Assembly: GCA_009917545.1 (NCBI GenBank)
Contig: QZDW01000013.1
Coordinates: 1-64,000 of the forward strand
Direction of reading: 5' to 3'
From: a bacterium 1XD42-76
Lineage (GTDB): Bacteria; Bacillota; Clostridia; Lachnospirales; Lachnospiraceae
Length of the DNA stretch: 64,000 nucleotides
Shown one piece after another: positions 24,307-32,565 of this stretch (the stretch's first letter is position 1; the number at the start of each line of letters is the position of its first letter). Position numbers and translations under genes: made by a program. The notes beneath the pieces were generated by a model. The model saw only the letters and a program-made list of their open reading frames with translations. It did not search any database and had not been told where the DNA came from.

Positions 24307-24936
24307 ATGAAAGGTTCACTGAAGAAAAATCTGATCAGTGCGATTGTACTTGTGGTCTGTTTTGCAGGGGCTTATGCCATGAAAACGATGCCGATGTTTA
24401 CAGGAACGCCGTACTCGATTTCCATTGACGGCTATTCCGTACTGCCCGGGGAGACAAAGGTGCAGGATCTGGCCGGACAGGGCTATATGCTGTCTGATTT
24501 CAAACAGAAAACATTTTCTACCACAGATATGCAGTATAATTACACCGGTTTTTATAACCTCGATACGATGGCCGAGGCGACCACGATCTATACTGGTATT
24601 GATCTGGTACGTGATAATGAAAATGTGGCTTCCCTGTATATTATGAATGCCTCCCGCCAGGAAAAGAAGCTTTCCGAGTGCGAGGTAAATACGATTGCAC
24701 TGTGGCCGAGCCAGCTGGAGCGCGGTGGCTATGCCGTAGAGGGAATTCCGATGGAAGAGCTGACGGTAGAGGCTCTTACAGAGAAGTGCGGAACGTTCAA
24801 GAACCAGTCGGAGAGCCAGGATGATGACGGCAATCCGGTTACAGTTACGACCTGGAAGAAGGGAAAGTATTCTCTGGAACTCAGAACCAAGGAGGATGGG
24901 ACACTCGACCGGGTGACATCCAAGTATAACGATTAA
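24307..24936 (+). CDS. Small exported protein of unknown function
   Basis: The 209-aa product has an N-terminal signal or anchor segment (LKKNLISAIVLVVCFAGAYAM) and then a soluble domain that starts with FTGTPYSISIDGYSVLPGETKVQDL and is rich in Thr, Glu and Asp. I recognise no family. A segment such as LPGETKVQDLAGQGYMLSDF suggests a two-part beta/alpha repeat like that in small Clostridial exported proteins. The ATG at 24,307 follows GAGGGGGATATGAA; the longer frame is rejected because it reads through the promoter. It has its own promoter and terminator. Confidence 0.75.
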   Translation: MKGSLKKNLISAIVLVVCFAGAYAMKTMPMFTGTPYSISIDGYSVLPGETKVQDLAGQGYMLSDFKQKTFSTTDMQYNYTGFYNLDTMAEATTIYTGIDLVRDNENVASLYIMNASRQEKKLSECEVNTIALWPSQLERGGYAVEGIPMEELTVEALTEKCGTFKNQSESQDDDGNPVTVTTWKKGKYSLELRTKEDGTLDRVTSKYND

Positions 24937-24966
24937 GTGTTGCAGTCTGACAGATTGTAACCGATA

Positions 24967-25004
24967 AAGCCCCCGACCGGTACCCAAGCACCGGACGGGG
25001 GCTT
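24967..25004. terminator. Bidirectional terminator between convergent genes
   Basis: AAGCCCCCG (24,967-24,975) pairs with CGGGGGCTT (24,996-25,004), and an inner ACCGG/CCGGT adds to the stem. It serves both the exported protein and the TfoX-N gene. Confidence 0.8.
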
Positions 25005-25022
25005 CGTCTGTCCCTGAGCCAT

Positions 25023-25367
25023 TTATTTTGATGTGTTTGCTTTGAGTTTGCGGGGCTTTGGCGGCTTGGGAGGGGGGAGCTCCTTACAGGTAGCAGTCAC
25101 AAAGTTTGTAAGAACAGAGCTGTCATCAATTTGTTCAAACAGAAAATACGGTTTGGCCCCCTTGTAGGGCGGGGCGGTCTGAAGATCCGGCATCATGGCC
25201 TTTCCGGCCTCTGTTATCTTAATAAAAAGCTGGTTGTCGCAGATTAAGGCGAACAGCTTACCGTCACAATAGATGCCGTATTCCCCAAACATTTTTCTGT
25301 TCGTAATCATCCCTGCGCTTTCTAAGAGGTCGCAGACATGCTGTACAAATTCCGGCTTCGAAGCCAT
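25023..25367 (-). CDS. TfoX N-terminal domain protein
   Basis: This 114-aa protein has the TfoX N-terminal domain: FVQHVCDLLESAGMITNRKMFGEYGIYCDGKLFALICDN appears as the conserved start (RKMFGEYGIY is the hallmark), followed by LFIKITEAG and the PPYKGAKPYFLFEQIDD region. In proteobacteria TfoX controls competence; the stand-alone N-domain in Firmicutes has no assigned role. The C-terminal tail is rich in Pro and Lys. Its promoter lies inside a perfect 18-bp inverted repeat, which suggests strict repression. Confidence 0.85.
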   Translation of the reverse strand: MASKPEFVQHVCDLLESAGMITNRKMFGEYGIYCDGKLFALICDNQLFIKITEAGKAMMPDLQTAPPYKGAKPYFLFEQIDDSSVLTNFVTATCKELPPPKPPKPRKLKANTSK

Positions 25368-25441
25368 AGTGGGATTCCTCCTTGTGATGAAAGATTCTGG
25401 ACGGGATGAGCGGTGCGTGTATGCCGCAGATATAAAGTCTT

Positions 25442-25470
25442 ATAATATTTTACCACATCAAACACAACAA
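25442..25470 (-). promoter_or_regulatory. Promoter of the TfoX-N gene
   Basis: On the minus strand TTGTTG (25,465-25,470), a 17-bp spacer and TATTAT (25,442-25,447) form a plausible promoter. The spacer is almost exactly the left arm of the inverted repeat described next. Confidence 0.5.
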
Positions 25471-25498
25471 CGGTGTGTCATGTTTGATGTGGTAAAAT
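25447..25498. repeat. Perfect 18-bp inverted repeat over the TfoX-N promoter
   Basis: ATTTTACCACATCAAACA (25,447-25,464) is repeated inverted at 25,481-25,498 without a mismatch, around a 16-nt centre. One arm fills the spacer of the promoter and the other lies just upstream of the -35. This may be an operator or a transposon-derived palindrome; a terminator is less likely because both flanking genes are on the same strand and the ABC operon has its own hairpin. Confidence 0.65.
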
Positions 25499-25569
25499 GT
25501 ATGTAAGCTTTATAAATTTTGAAAGGACAGAAGAGTCAGAGCTGTTAAGAAGAAAACGGATGGGAGACT

Positions 25570-25611
25570 GGCAGAGCCGGGCGGTCAAAATCTGCTCCCG
25601 CCCGCTCTGCC
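25570..25611 (-). terminator. Hairpin terminator of the ABC transporter operon
   Basis: GGCAGAGC-CGGGCGG and CCGCCCG-CTCTGCC form a GC-rich stem of about 14 bp with one bulge, 10 nt beyond the stop of the binding-protein gene. No clear T-run follows on the minus strand. Confidence 0.55.
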
Positions 25612-25620
25612 GGTGTCTGA

Positions 25621-26739
25621 TTACCTGACCGGAGTCCAGGCCTTCTCAAATACAGCGTCCGAGTCATCCGTTGATGTAATGAGTCCAAGTTCAATATACT
25701 CGTCGATGATCTTTTTTAAAGCGTCGGATGTGAAATCGTCCTCCAGGCCAAAGGACTGAAGCTTGTTGATCTCCAGGTTCATCTCGAAATCTTCGCTGTT
25801 TAATCCTTCGTCGATTAAGAACTGTGTGGCTTCCTCCGGATTCTCACGCATCCAGGCATGCGCATTCTGTACAGCGGTGGCAACTTTTCTGGATGTGATC
25901 GGGTTCTCCTTTACGAAGGTAGCGTTCATGGCAATAATACAGCAGGGCTCTATCTTGAAATCATCGTCAAACAGGGAGCGAATCTTTCTTAATTTTCCAT
26001 CTTCTACCATATGATATGCATAGGTATCAGAGAGAAGCGCTGCGGAAATCTCTCCCTTTTCCATTGCCGGGATACATGCATCTACGGCAACCTGCATCAG
26101 CTTGACATCATTCAGAGGATTTACGCCGTCTCTGTTTAACAGGCGGGCGGTGATGTTATAATCGCTGGCTCCGATTCCGTTGGGAACGGAAACATTGGTT
26201 CCTCTCAAATCTTCTGTGGACTGATATTCGCTGTCTCCAAGGACATAAAGGCTCTTACAGCCTACATGCGCTCCGCCGACAAAGGTTAAATCGACGCCGT
26301 TCGTGCAGGGTACCAGCATGGTGGCAATGTGGCCGACAGCAACGTCAGCAACGCCGGTTCCGAGCGCTTCCGTGTAGGAAGAGCCCTTAACACCCTCTGC
26401 GGTCAGTCCCTGCTCCTCAAAGAAGCCCTTCATATCTGCGACGCGCGGGCCGGAGGTACAGCCGTCGGAGAGCCAGTAATGGATTGGCTGCCCGTAGGCA
26501 GGCTCCTGCTTCCAGGCCTCATCGTCACTGTCCTGCGCCGCCGCTTCTGTGCTTTCAGCCGCGGTGGTCTCAGCTTTCGTTTCCGCAGCCGTCGTTTCCG
26601 GCGCCTTTGTCTCAGCTGCTGTCGTGGCTGCAGCCGTTGTCTGGGCAGCCGTGGTCTCTTCCTTTGCTCCGCTGCCGCAGGCGGTCATGGATAATACCAT
26701 TGAAACGCCAAGAACGGCACATAACATTCTTTTTTTCAT
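25621..26739 (-). CDS. NitT/TauT-type ABC substrate-binding lipoprotein
   Basis: This 372-aa lipoprotein has a signal peptide with lipobox (LSMTAC), a long low-complexity Thr/Ala/Glu linker (about residues 25-70), and an SsuA/THI5/NMT1-like binding domain with IHYWLSDGCTSGP, LGTGVADVAVGHIATM and RGTNVSVPNGIGASD. Proteins of this class bind sulfonates, nitrate, thiamine precursors or similar ligands; the ligand here is unknown. It is the last gene of an operon with ATPase and permease on the minus strand, 29 nt behind the ATPase. Confidence 0.9.
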   Translation of the reverse strand: MKKRMLCAVLGVSMVLSMTACGSGAKEETTAAQTTAAATTAAETKAPETTAAETKAETTAAESTEAAAQDSDDEAWKQEPAYGQPIHYWLSDGCTSGPRVADMKGFFEEQGLTAEGVKGSSYTEALGTGVADVAVGHIATMLVPCTNGVDLTFVGGAHVGCKSLYVLGDSEYQSTEDLRGTNVSVPNGIGASDYNITARLLNRDGVNPLNDVKLMQVAVDACIPAMEKGEISAALLSDTYAYHMVEDGKLRKIRSLFDDDFKIEPCCIIAMNATFVKENPITSRKVATAVQNAHAWMRENPEEATQFLIDEGLNSEDFEMNLEINKLQSFGLEDDFTSDALKKIIDEYIELGLITSTDDSDAVFEKAWTPVR

Positions 26740-26768
26740 GTTTTTTACTACTTCCTCTCTTTTTTGTT

Positions 26769-27536
26769 TTATTCCTTAACGCCTAGCTCCATCATCTCAA
26801 GAATCTGATTCCGGTATTCGACGAATAAAGAACTGCTTCGATTGCGCGGGTACGTGAGCTCAATGGGAATCTCCGCGCGGATGCGTCCGGGATTGGCATC
26901 CATGATGACAACCTTGGTGCCCATGTAGATCGCCTCGTCGATATCATGTGTTACCATGACGACAAGCTGCCTGCTTTTCTGCCAGATATCGAGGATCTCA
27001 TCCTGCATCGCCATTCTGGTGAAGGCATCCAGCGCGCCGAGAGGCTCGTCCATCAATAGGATCTCTGGATTGCTGATAAGGGAACGCACGAGAGCGACTC
27101 TCTGCGCCATACCTCCGGAGAGCTGGCCCGGATAATCATCCTTAAAGGCTTCCAGATGGATTAAACGCAGCATGCGGTCCACAAGCTCCTCATTGCCGTT
27201 CAGCCTGTTCTGCATTTTGAGGCTGAATTCCACATTCTTTTTGACTGTCAGCCAGGGAAACAGGGTCGGTTTCTGAAATACCATCCCCCGGTCCGGCCCC
27301 GGCTTTGTGATCGGGGTTCCGCTGATATCAAGGCTGCCGGACGTCGGTGTAATCAGCCCGGCGATTAAGCGCAGGATCGTGGATTTGCCGCAGCCGGAGG
27401 TTCCGACGAGGCTCACGAATTCTTTGCTGTGAAAATGGAGATCCACGTCTGCCAGAGCATTCGTGATATCGTCTTTTTCAATTCTGGCAAAGCTTTTGGA
27501 CACATGATTGATATTTAAGGTAAGATTGTCTGCCAT
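26769..27536 (-). CDS. NitT/TauT-type ABC transporter ATPase
   Basis: This 255-aa ATPase energises the importer. It shows Walker A GTSGCGKST, the Q-loop in MVFQKPTLFPWLTV, the signature LSGGMAQRVAL, Walker B ILLMDEP and the H-loop in VMVTHDIDEA. The FPWLTV motif after the Q-loop is typical of the sulfonate/nitrate/taurine class. It is separated from the permease by one base. Confidence 0.95.
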   Translation of the reverse strand: MADNLTLNINHVSKSFARIEKDDITNALADVDLHFHSKEFVSLVGTSGCGKSTILRLIAGLITPTSGSLDISGTPITKPGPDRGMVFQKPTLFPWLTVKKNVEFSLKMQNRLNGNEELVDRMLRLIHLEAFKDDYPGQLSGGMAQRVALVRSLISNPEILLMDEPLGALDAFTRMAMQDEILDIWQKSRQLVVMVTHDIDEAIYMGTKVVIMDANPGRIRAEIPIELTYPRNRSSSLFVEYRNQILEMMELGVKE

Positions 27537-27537
27537 A

Positions 27538-28617
27538 TTATTTTACCACCCCTATCTGCCAGCGCAGGATGCGCCCCTTTACGAGATCCAGTACTCTTGT
27601 CACAAAGTTAAATACAATACAGATCACGACGATTGCCGCAAACATCTTATTGTAGGCAGCCCAGGCCTTGGCCCAGGTGATGTACCATCCGAGACCGGCC
27701 TCCACGCCGACCATCTCGGCAATCATCAGGGAAATGCAGGCAGAGCTCATGCCCTGTGTCATGCCCTGAAGGATGCTTGGCATCGCGTAGGGGATAGCGA
27801 TACGGAAGATCAGCTGTCTTTCCGAGGTGCCAAGCGTTTTGGCAGCCTCATAGAAGGACTGATCGACATTGGAAATCCCGGTCATCGTAGCAACGGTAAC
27901 GGCAAACCAGGTGCCGAGCCCGACGATAAAGACAGAGCCGGCTAAAAGTGATGTGGCGAGCAGCATAATGAGCGGAATCCATGTCGCGGTGGGAATCGGC
28001 CCCAGAACCTTGATGACAGGATCAATCCAGTAGCGGATCCGTCTGCTGTAGCCGCAGGCCACGCCGGTGATAAGCCCGGCCAGTACACCGCCGAAATACC
28101 CCAGGAAGAGAAGGCGCAGCGTAAATACAGTGCTCTTTAATAACATCGGCCAGTCGAGGATAGCAGCATTGATAATGTCATTGACCCAGGGAATGAACGG
28201 GTACAGCAAGAGCCCTGTCTTTAAGGTCAGGGAATCAAGCGCGGTTAAAAGCAGGTAAATGACAGAATACAGGGGAGCCCTGTGACGGATATCCCGGAAA
28301 TACTGCCGTTTCCCCTTCCTATATAAAAGAAACGCCCGGATCCAAAAGATGAGATAGACCGCTGCCGGAATCAATAAAAGAACGGCATACCGTTCCGGAT
28401 TCTTGTTTGCATATTTATCTGGAATAAGAATGTATTCCATGAGTGCGATACCACAGCAGAGGAGGGGACACAGGGAGATAAACCAGTCCAGTGCCTTTTG
28501 GGCCGTTGTTTTCTCCTTCTGCTCCAACTCGAATAAAGCGTCGCGGGTCAGATGACTGCCCGGAACCTGGCTGCTGTTATTTGTGTTTAATGTTACGTTT
28601 TTTTCGGAAGTGTTCAA
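27538..28617 (-). CDS. NitT/TauT-type ABC transporter permease
   Basis: This 359-aa permease has an N-terminal extension with two extra hydrophobic segments (about residues 45-65 and 78-100) before the usual transport domain of about 250 aa. The domain contains the EAA-type loop EAAKTLGTSERQLIFRIAIPYAMPSI, which contacts the ATPase, and PIPTATWIPLIMLL. The extension is longer than in SsuC or TauC. It is the first gene of the operon and has a recognisable promoter. Confidence 0.92.
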   Translation of the reverse strand: MNTSEKNVTLNTNNSSQVPGSHLTRDALFELEQKEKTTAQKALDWFISLCPLLCCGIALMEYILIPDKYANKNPERYAVLLLIPAAVYLIFWIRAFLLYRKGKRQYFRDIRHRAPLYSVIYLLLTALDSLTLKTGLLLYPFIPWVNDIINAAILDWPMLLKSTVFTLRLLFLGYFGGVLAGLITGVACGYSRRIRYWIDPVIKVLGPIPTATWIPLIMLLATSLLAGSVFIVGLGTWFAVTVATMTGISNVDQSFYEAAKTLGTSERQLIFRIAIPYAMPSILQGMTQGMSSACISLMIAEMVGVEAGLGWYITWAKAWAAYNKMFAAIVVICIVFNFVTRVLDLVKGRILRWQIGVVK

Positions 28618-28684
28618 TCGTTTTCTCCTTCTTAAGTATGGCGCATCCCTGCGCCGATCATCATTCTCAAAAATCCCAGCTAAT

Positions 28685-28713
28685 AGAATAGCATTTACAC
28701 CAGGGAATTACAA
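28685..28713 (-). promoter_or_regulatory. Promoter of the ABC transporter operon
   Basis: On the minus strand TTGTAA (28,708-28,713), a 17-bp spacer and TATTCT (28,685-28,690), preceded by TGC, form an extended -10 promoter about 70 bp before the permease start. Confidence 0.55.
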
Positions 28714-28838
28714 ATTGGTTTTCTATATGCTGTCCCGGGCGTATATTTGTTTTTTCAATGCACGTGCAGGCCGTCTTTTAGAGGACTAATTTGGACTGTG
28801 CCCGCATAGGATGGTAAAAACGTTCTCAGGGGTATCCC

Positions 28839-29117
28839 ATGAAGGAATATATTGAGGAGCGTGCCATTCAGATAGCCAATTATATCATCGACGAAAACGC
28901 GACCGTGCGGCAGACGGCAAAGCGGTTTGGAATCAGTAAGTCCACAGTACATAAAGATGTCACAGACCGTCTGATTCATATCAATCCGGGCCTGGCGGCG
29001 CAGGCGCGGGTGGTTCTCGACATCAACAAGGCCGAGCGCCATATCCGCGGCGGACTGGCTACAAAGGAGAAGTACGAGCACCGTCTGCAGGCCTGCAGCC
29101 GGGAGGACATCGGATAG
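28839..29117 (+). CDS. spoIIID: Sporulation transcription factor SpoIIID
   Basis: SpoIIID is a small DNA-binding protein that reprogrammes mother-cell transcription after sigma-E activation. The 92-aa product matches the family over its whole length: YIEERAIQIANYIIDENATVR, the helix-turn-helix RQTAKRFGISKSTVHKDV, and NPGLAAQARVVLDINKAERHIRGG, with a basic C-terminus. It starts about 220 nt from the divergent ABC operon. A sigma-E type promoter is expected, but I could not identify a convincing one. Confidence 0.95.
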   Translation: MKEYIEERAIQIANYIIDENATVRQTAKRFGISKSTVHKDVTDRLIHINPGLAAQARVVLDINKAERHIRGGLATKEKYEHRLQACSREDIG

Positions 29118-29156
29118 CAGGCAGCAGGGCTGCGTCTGGTTATCTGCGGCGGATGA

Positions 29157-29187
29157 CGTAACAGTTCGGCCCGCCTGAGCTGTTACG
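29157..29187 (+). terminator. Hairpin after spoIIID
   Basis: CGTAACAG (29,157-29,164) and CTGTTACG (29,180-29,187) form a perfect 8-bp stem with a 15-nt loop, 40 nt after spoIIID. There is no T-run, so the terminator call is tentative. Confidence 0.35.
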
Positions 29188-29215
29188 ACGCAGAGGCCGG
29201 CAGAGCCGGGTCAGG

Positions 29216-29237
29216 AAAGGGGTCCAGAAAGGGGTCC
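29216..29237. repeat. Short tandem repeat AAAGGGGTCC
   Basis: AAAGGGGTCC occurs twice with a 12-bp period (29,216-29,225 and 29,228-29,237), upstream of the promoter of the peptide-binding gene. It could be a binding site for a regulator. Confidence 0.35.
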
Positions 29238-29251
29238 GGATGAAAAAGAAA

Positions 29252-29280
29252 TGGAAAATCCGGGTTCAATGTGTTATGAT
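29252..29280 (+). promoter_or_regulatory. Promoter of the mini-ORF and peptide-binding gene
   Basis: TATGAT (29,275-29,280) with TGT before it gives an extended -10, and TGGAAA 17 bp upstream is a weak -35. The tandem repeat AAAGGGGTCC lies just upstream. Confidence 0.4.
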
Positions 29281-29405
29281 AAAGTCAGACAGATGAATTG
29301 CCAAACCATATTCTGGAGCGGCAGCCTGCCGGATGCAGAAAGATACAGGATTTTTGGACAAGGCAGGCGGAAGCGGCGGGCGCTTTGGGAATATAGGAGA
29401 TTACG

Positions 29406-29528
29406 ATGTCAGAACCGTTGAAACAGGAAGTCTGTGAGGTCATCTGCTGCTGTCCTGGCTCGTATTACGGACAGGCCTCTGGAAATGCAAGCGGAACAAA
29501 TGAAGAAACAAAATGGGAGGTATCATGA
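29406..29528 (+). CDS. Cysteine-rich 40-aa mini-ORF coupled to the peptide-binding gene
   Basis: ATG at 29,406 follows AGGAG by 6 nt and opens a frame of 40 codons with the core CEVICCCPGSYYGQAS, and ends in TGA at 29,526-29,528, which shares one base with the ATG (29,528) of the next gene. Four cysteines lie within seven residues. The good ribosome binding site and the TGATG overlap suggest real, coupled translation. It might be a leader peptide that senses cysteine or translation state, or a small metal-binding peptide. I know no family. Confidence 0.5.
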   Translation: MSEPLKQEVCEVICCCPGSYYGQASGNASGTNEETKWEVS

Positions 29529-31168
29529 TGAAAAAGTCTTTGTTCAGGAAACTGGCATTTATGACATTGGCAGCATCCCTGGTGCTGACGGCCTGTTCCG
29601 GCTCAAAGGATGCAAATGAGACAAATACGACGGCTGCTTTGGAAACATCAGAGGCTCAAAGTGTCCCGGATTCCCAAAACGCAGCTACGGAGCCTGCATC
29701 TGCGCCAGCGTCTGCGCCGGTATCTGCCTCTGCGGGACGCACGGATATTGTCGTTGCAGTGAGCAGCGATATCCAGTCGATGGACCCGGCAGCCGGAGTT
29801 GATTCCCCGTCTGCCCTGCTGAACAAGCACATCTACAACGGACTTGTCAAAATTGATGAAAATAAGCAGGTCGTCAGCGACCTGGCAGAGTCCTTTGAGA
29901 TGGTGGATGATGTGACATATAAATTCAGGCTGAAGGAGGGCGTTTTATTTCATAACGGGGAAGAACTGAAAGCCAGCGATGTCAAATTTACCCTGGAGCG
30001 TTGTAAGACAATGCCGCGTGCCATGTCCAATGCTGCGGCAATCGACCATGTGTCAGTAGAAGGGGATTATGAGTGTACGATTCATCTATCGAGGCCCTAT
30101 CCATCTCTGCTCTACATTTTAAACGATACCAGTATGAAAATCCTGTCGGAAAAGGCCGTGACGGAGGCAGGAGATGCTTACGGGGAAGCGCCGGTTGGCA
30201 CTGGCCCGTTCAAGTTTAAAGAATGGGTTCCCAATGATCACTGGTCACTGGAGCGGTTCGATGATTATTTTGCAGGGCCGGCTATGGCAAGCTCGATCAC
30301 GACCAGAATTATTCCGGAAGGCAGCGCCAGATGTATCGCACTGGAAACAGGCGAGGTGGACGTGATCTTAAATGTGGATCCGACCGATGCAGACAATATT
30401 GATGCGAATCCGGATCTGGAGCTGGAAAGCCATCCGGCAGCGTCAGTGGAATATCTGGCGTTTAATACTCAGAAGGAACCGTTAAATGACGTCCGTGTGC
30501 GTCAGGCCATCACCTATGCGATCAACCGTCAGGAATTTCTGGATGTGATTATTGAAGGACGCGGGGAAGTGGCGACCTCGTTTATTGCGAAAACGCTTCC
30601 CGGATGGAATGAAGAGGTAAAGCCGTATCCACAGGATATCGAGAAAGCGAAAGCACTTTTGGCAGAAGCAGGATATCCGGACGGGCTGGCGCTTAAGATC
30701 TATGTCTCCGGTGATGTGAGGAGCCGTTCTGCGCAGATTGCACAGGCCCAGCTAAAGCAGATTGGTGTGGAACTGGATATCAATGTGTATGAGTGGGGTG
30801 CCTTTCAGGATGCGATTAACTCAGGCGAACACGATCTTTTGATTCTTGGCTGGACCAATACAACCTGTGATCCGGAGTACAGCCTGGCGCCGCTATTCCA
30901 TTCGAAAAACTGCGGGGCCGGCGGAAACAGGGCCTTTTTAAAGGACGAAATGCTGGATGCCCTGATTGACGCTGCCAGCATGGAGACAGATGAATCACTC
31001 CGGCTTTCCACATATAAAGAAATCCAGAGTTATCTGAATGAGATCTGTCCCTGGGTTCCGTTGTATACGAAATATGATATGGTGGGGAGAAGAAAGGACC
31101 TGAACGGGTTTGAATACAACAAAAACACTGCCATTCATACTCTTACAAACTGCCATTATGAAAACTGA
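29528..31168 (+). CDS. Peptide/nickel-type ABC substrate-binding lipoprotein (orphan)
   Basis: This 546-aa protein is an SBP_bac_5 family binding protein (OppA/DppA-like). It has a lipoprotein signal (LVLTAC lipobox), an Ala/Pro/Ser-rich linker, and typical blocks: VVAVSSDIQSMDPAAGVDSPS, LKEGVLFHNGEELKASDVKF, GTGPFKFKEWVPNDHW and RVRQAITYAINRQEFLD. The start ATG at 29,528 is 7 nt after GGGAGG; two earlier in-frame ATGs (29,513 and 29,525) are less well placed. No permease or ATPase is adjacent, so it must work with a transporter encoded elsewhere. An amidohydrolase gene follows, separated by a repeat fragment. Confidence 0.93.
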   Translation: MKKSLFRKLAFMTLAASLVLTACSGSKDANETNTTAALETSEAQSVPDSQNAATEPASAPASAPVSASAGRTDIVVAVSSDIQSMDPAAGVDSPSALLNKHIYNGLVKIDENKQVVSDLAESFEMVDDVTYKFRLKEGVLFHNGEELKASDVKFTLERCKTMPRAMSNAAAIDHVSVEGDYECTIHLSRPYPSLLYILNDTSMKILSEKAVTEAGDAYGEAPVGTGPFKFKEWVPNDHWSLERFDDYFAGPAMASSITTRIIPEGSARCIALETGEVDVILNVDPTDADNIDANPDLELESHPAASVEYLAFNTQKEPLNDVRVRQAITYAINRQEFLDVIIEGRGEVATSFIAKTLPGWNEEVKPYPQDIEKAKALLAEAGYPDGLALKIYVSGDVRSRSAQIAQAQLKQIGVELDINVYEWGAFQDAINSGEHDLLILGWTNTTCDPEYSLAPLFHSKNCGAGGNRAFLKDEMLDALIDAASMETDESLRLSTYKEIQSYLNEICPWVPLYTKYDMVGRRKDLNGFEYNKNTAIHTLTNCHYEN

Positions 31169-31187
31169 TCTTTTCTCTATATAAAGC

Positions 31188-31242
31188 TTCCTGCGCTCAC
31201 AGGTGGGCGCGCCGCCATGAATGAACGTGGTCCGGCTCATTG
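31188..31242 (-). repeat. Intergenic repeat family, partial copy D
   Basis: The outer hairpin (GCGCTCACAGGTGGGCGC) and the block GCCGCCATGAATGAACGTGG match copies A to C in the same orientation, and then the match fades. About half of the unit is present. Its ATG at about 31,221 opens a frame into the amidohydrolase, but this start belongs to the repeat. Confidence 0.7.
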
Positions 31243-31301
31243 GTCTGCAGCCGGGGAAACGGAGTGCCTGTTCCGGCAATCGGGCAGAAAGGATCAGAAT
31301 T

Positions 31302-32546
31302 ATGGAAATGACAATACTAAAGGTTAAAAAAATATACGATGGAACGAGGAAAGGGGAAATTCCCGAGGGCGTACTTGTATTTGACGAAACAGGCATTCTG
31401 GAAGTACTCCCGGGCTGGGAAAATGCTCCGGTTTCCAGGTATGAACAGGCCGGGCGGTCAGTCGCCGTCATAGATGCGCGGGATGTCTGCCTCGTGCCGG
31501 GACTGATTGACTCCCATGTACATCTTATGATGCCAGGAGACGGGATGAAGGGGGAGGAGGTTGTGTCCACCATGAGCCAGGGGGAGATCCAGCTGGTGGC
31601 AGGACGGAATGCAGCGCAGGCGCTATTTGCGGGGGTAACGACCTTAAGAGATTGTGGCGGAATCGCAGATGTGACATTTTCCCTGAAAAGTGCGATTGAA
31701 AAGGGACTGGTGGCAGGCCCGGATCTTCTGGTATGCGGCTCGCCCATCACTTCGACCGGCGGACATATTCACTACATGGGCGGGGAGGCGGACGGAGAGG
31801 AAGAGATCCGCCGCCTGGTACGCAGACAGAAGAAAAGGGGGGCCGATTTCGTAAAGATCGTGGCAACCGGAGGGGGAACGCGCGGAGTTGTCGTAAAGGG
31901 AATGAACCTGACGCTTCCAGAAATCAACTGCGCTGTGGAGGAGGCACACAGGCTTCATCTCAAGGCGACGGCCCATGTAAACAGTACCAAGGGAGTTGAG
32001 ACGGTTTTAAAGACGGAGATCGACGGCATCGAGCACGCTTATTTCTCAGCGTTTGACGGTACCGTGGATTATCAGAAGAGGGAAGCGGAAAACATGGTAA
32101 AGAAAGGGATCGTAGTCTGTCAGACCCTTGAAGTCATGGAGCCAAAGGTGGAACGGCTGGGGAAGATAAAAAACAGGACAGCCCAGGAGACACAGGAATA
32201 TGACCGGTTAAGCCTCTTCCAGGAGAGATTGTTTGAAATGCACCGCAGGATGATTGAGGATGGGGTTTCCTTTATTGCCGGTACAGATGCAGGATGGAAC
32301 GAGTGTCCGTTTGGAAGAGTCTGGCATGGACTGAAAAAGATGGCGGAATGCGGGATGAGCAATGAAGAGCTTCTTTACTCAGCGACCGGAAAAGCGGCTG
32401 ACTGGCTGGGGATATCGGAAAAGAGAGGATATCTGAGAGCGGGCTGTGCGGCTGATTTTCTGATGGTGAGAGAGGATCCGCGAAAAGATATCTCTAATTT
32501 GAGGCTGGTGGAGCAGGTTTATAAAAATGGGATCCGGATCCGGTAA
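31302..32546 (+). CDS. Metal-dependent amidohydrolase (imidazolonepropionase/prolidase-like)
   Basis: This 414-aa enzyme has the amidohydrolase fold with the metal-binding motif GLIDSHVHL (HxH), VKIVATGGG with the bridging Lys, TAHVN and IEHAYF with further His ligands, and AGTDAG with the catalytic Asp. Relatives act on Xaa-Pro or acyl-Lys dipeptides, or on cyclic amides; the neighbouring peptide-binding protein fits a dipeptidase role, but that is inference. The start is ATG at 31,302, after AAAGGA; the longer frame from 31,221 starts inside a repeat. The N-terminal strand and C-terminal strand complete the usual small beta-sandwich. Confidence 0.88.
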   Translation: MEMTILKVKKIYDGTRKGEIPEGVLVFDETGILEVLPGWENAPVSRYEQAGRSVAVIDARDVCLVPGLIDSHVHLMMPGDGMKGEEVVSTMSQGEIQLVAGRNAAQALFAGVTTLRDCGGIADVTFSLKSAIEKGLVAGPDLLVCGSPITSTGGHIHYMGGEADGEEEIRRLVRRQKKRGADFVKIVATGGGTRGVVVKGMNLTLPEINCAVEEAHRLHLKATAHVNSTKGVETVLKTEIDGIEHAYFSAFDGTVDYQKREAENMVKKGIVVCQTLEVMEPKVERLGKIKNRTAQETQEYDRLSLFQERLFEMHRRMIEDGVSFIAGTDAGWNECPFGRVWHGLKKMAECGMSNEELLYSATGKAADWLGISEKRGYLRAGCAADFLMVREDPRKDISNLRLVEQVYKNGIRIR

Positions 32547-32565
32547 AACGTGTTATCGGAAACCG

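Noticed and set aside
31221-31301. An upstream start for the amidohydrolase
   Set aside because: The ATG and its surroundings belong to partial repeat copy D; a good ribosome binding site precedes the ATG at 31,302.
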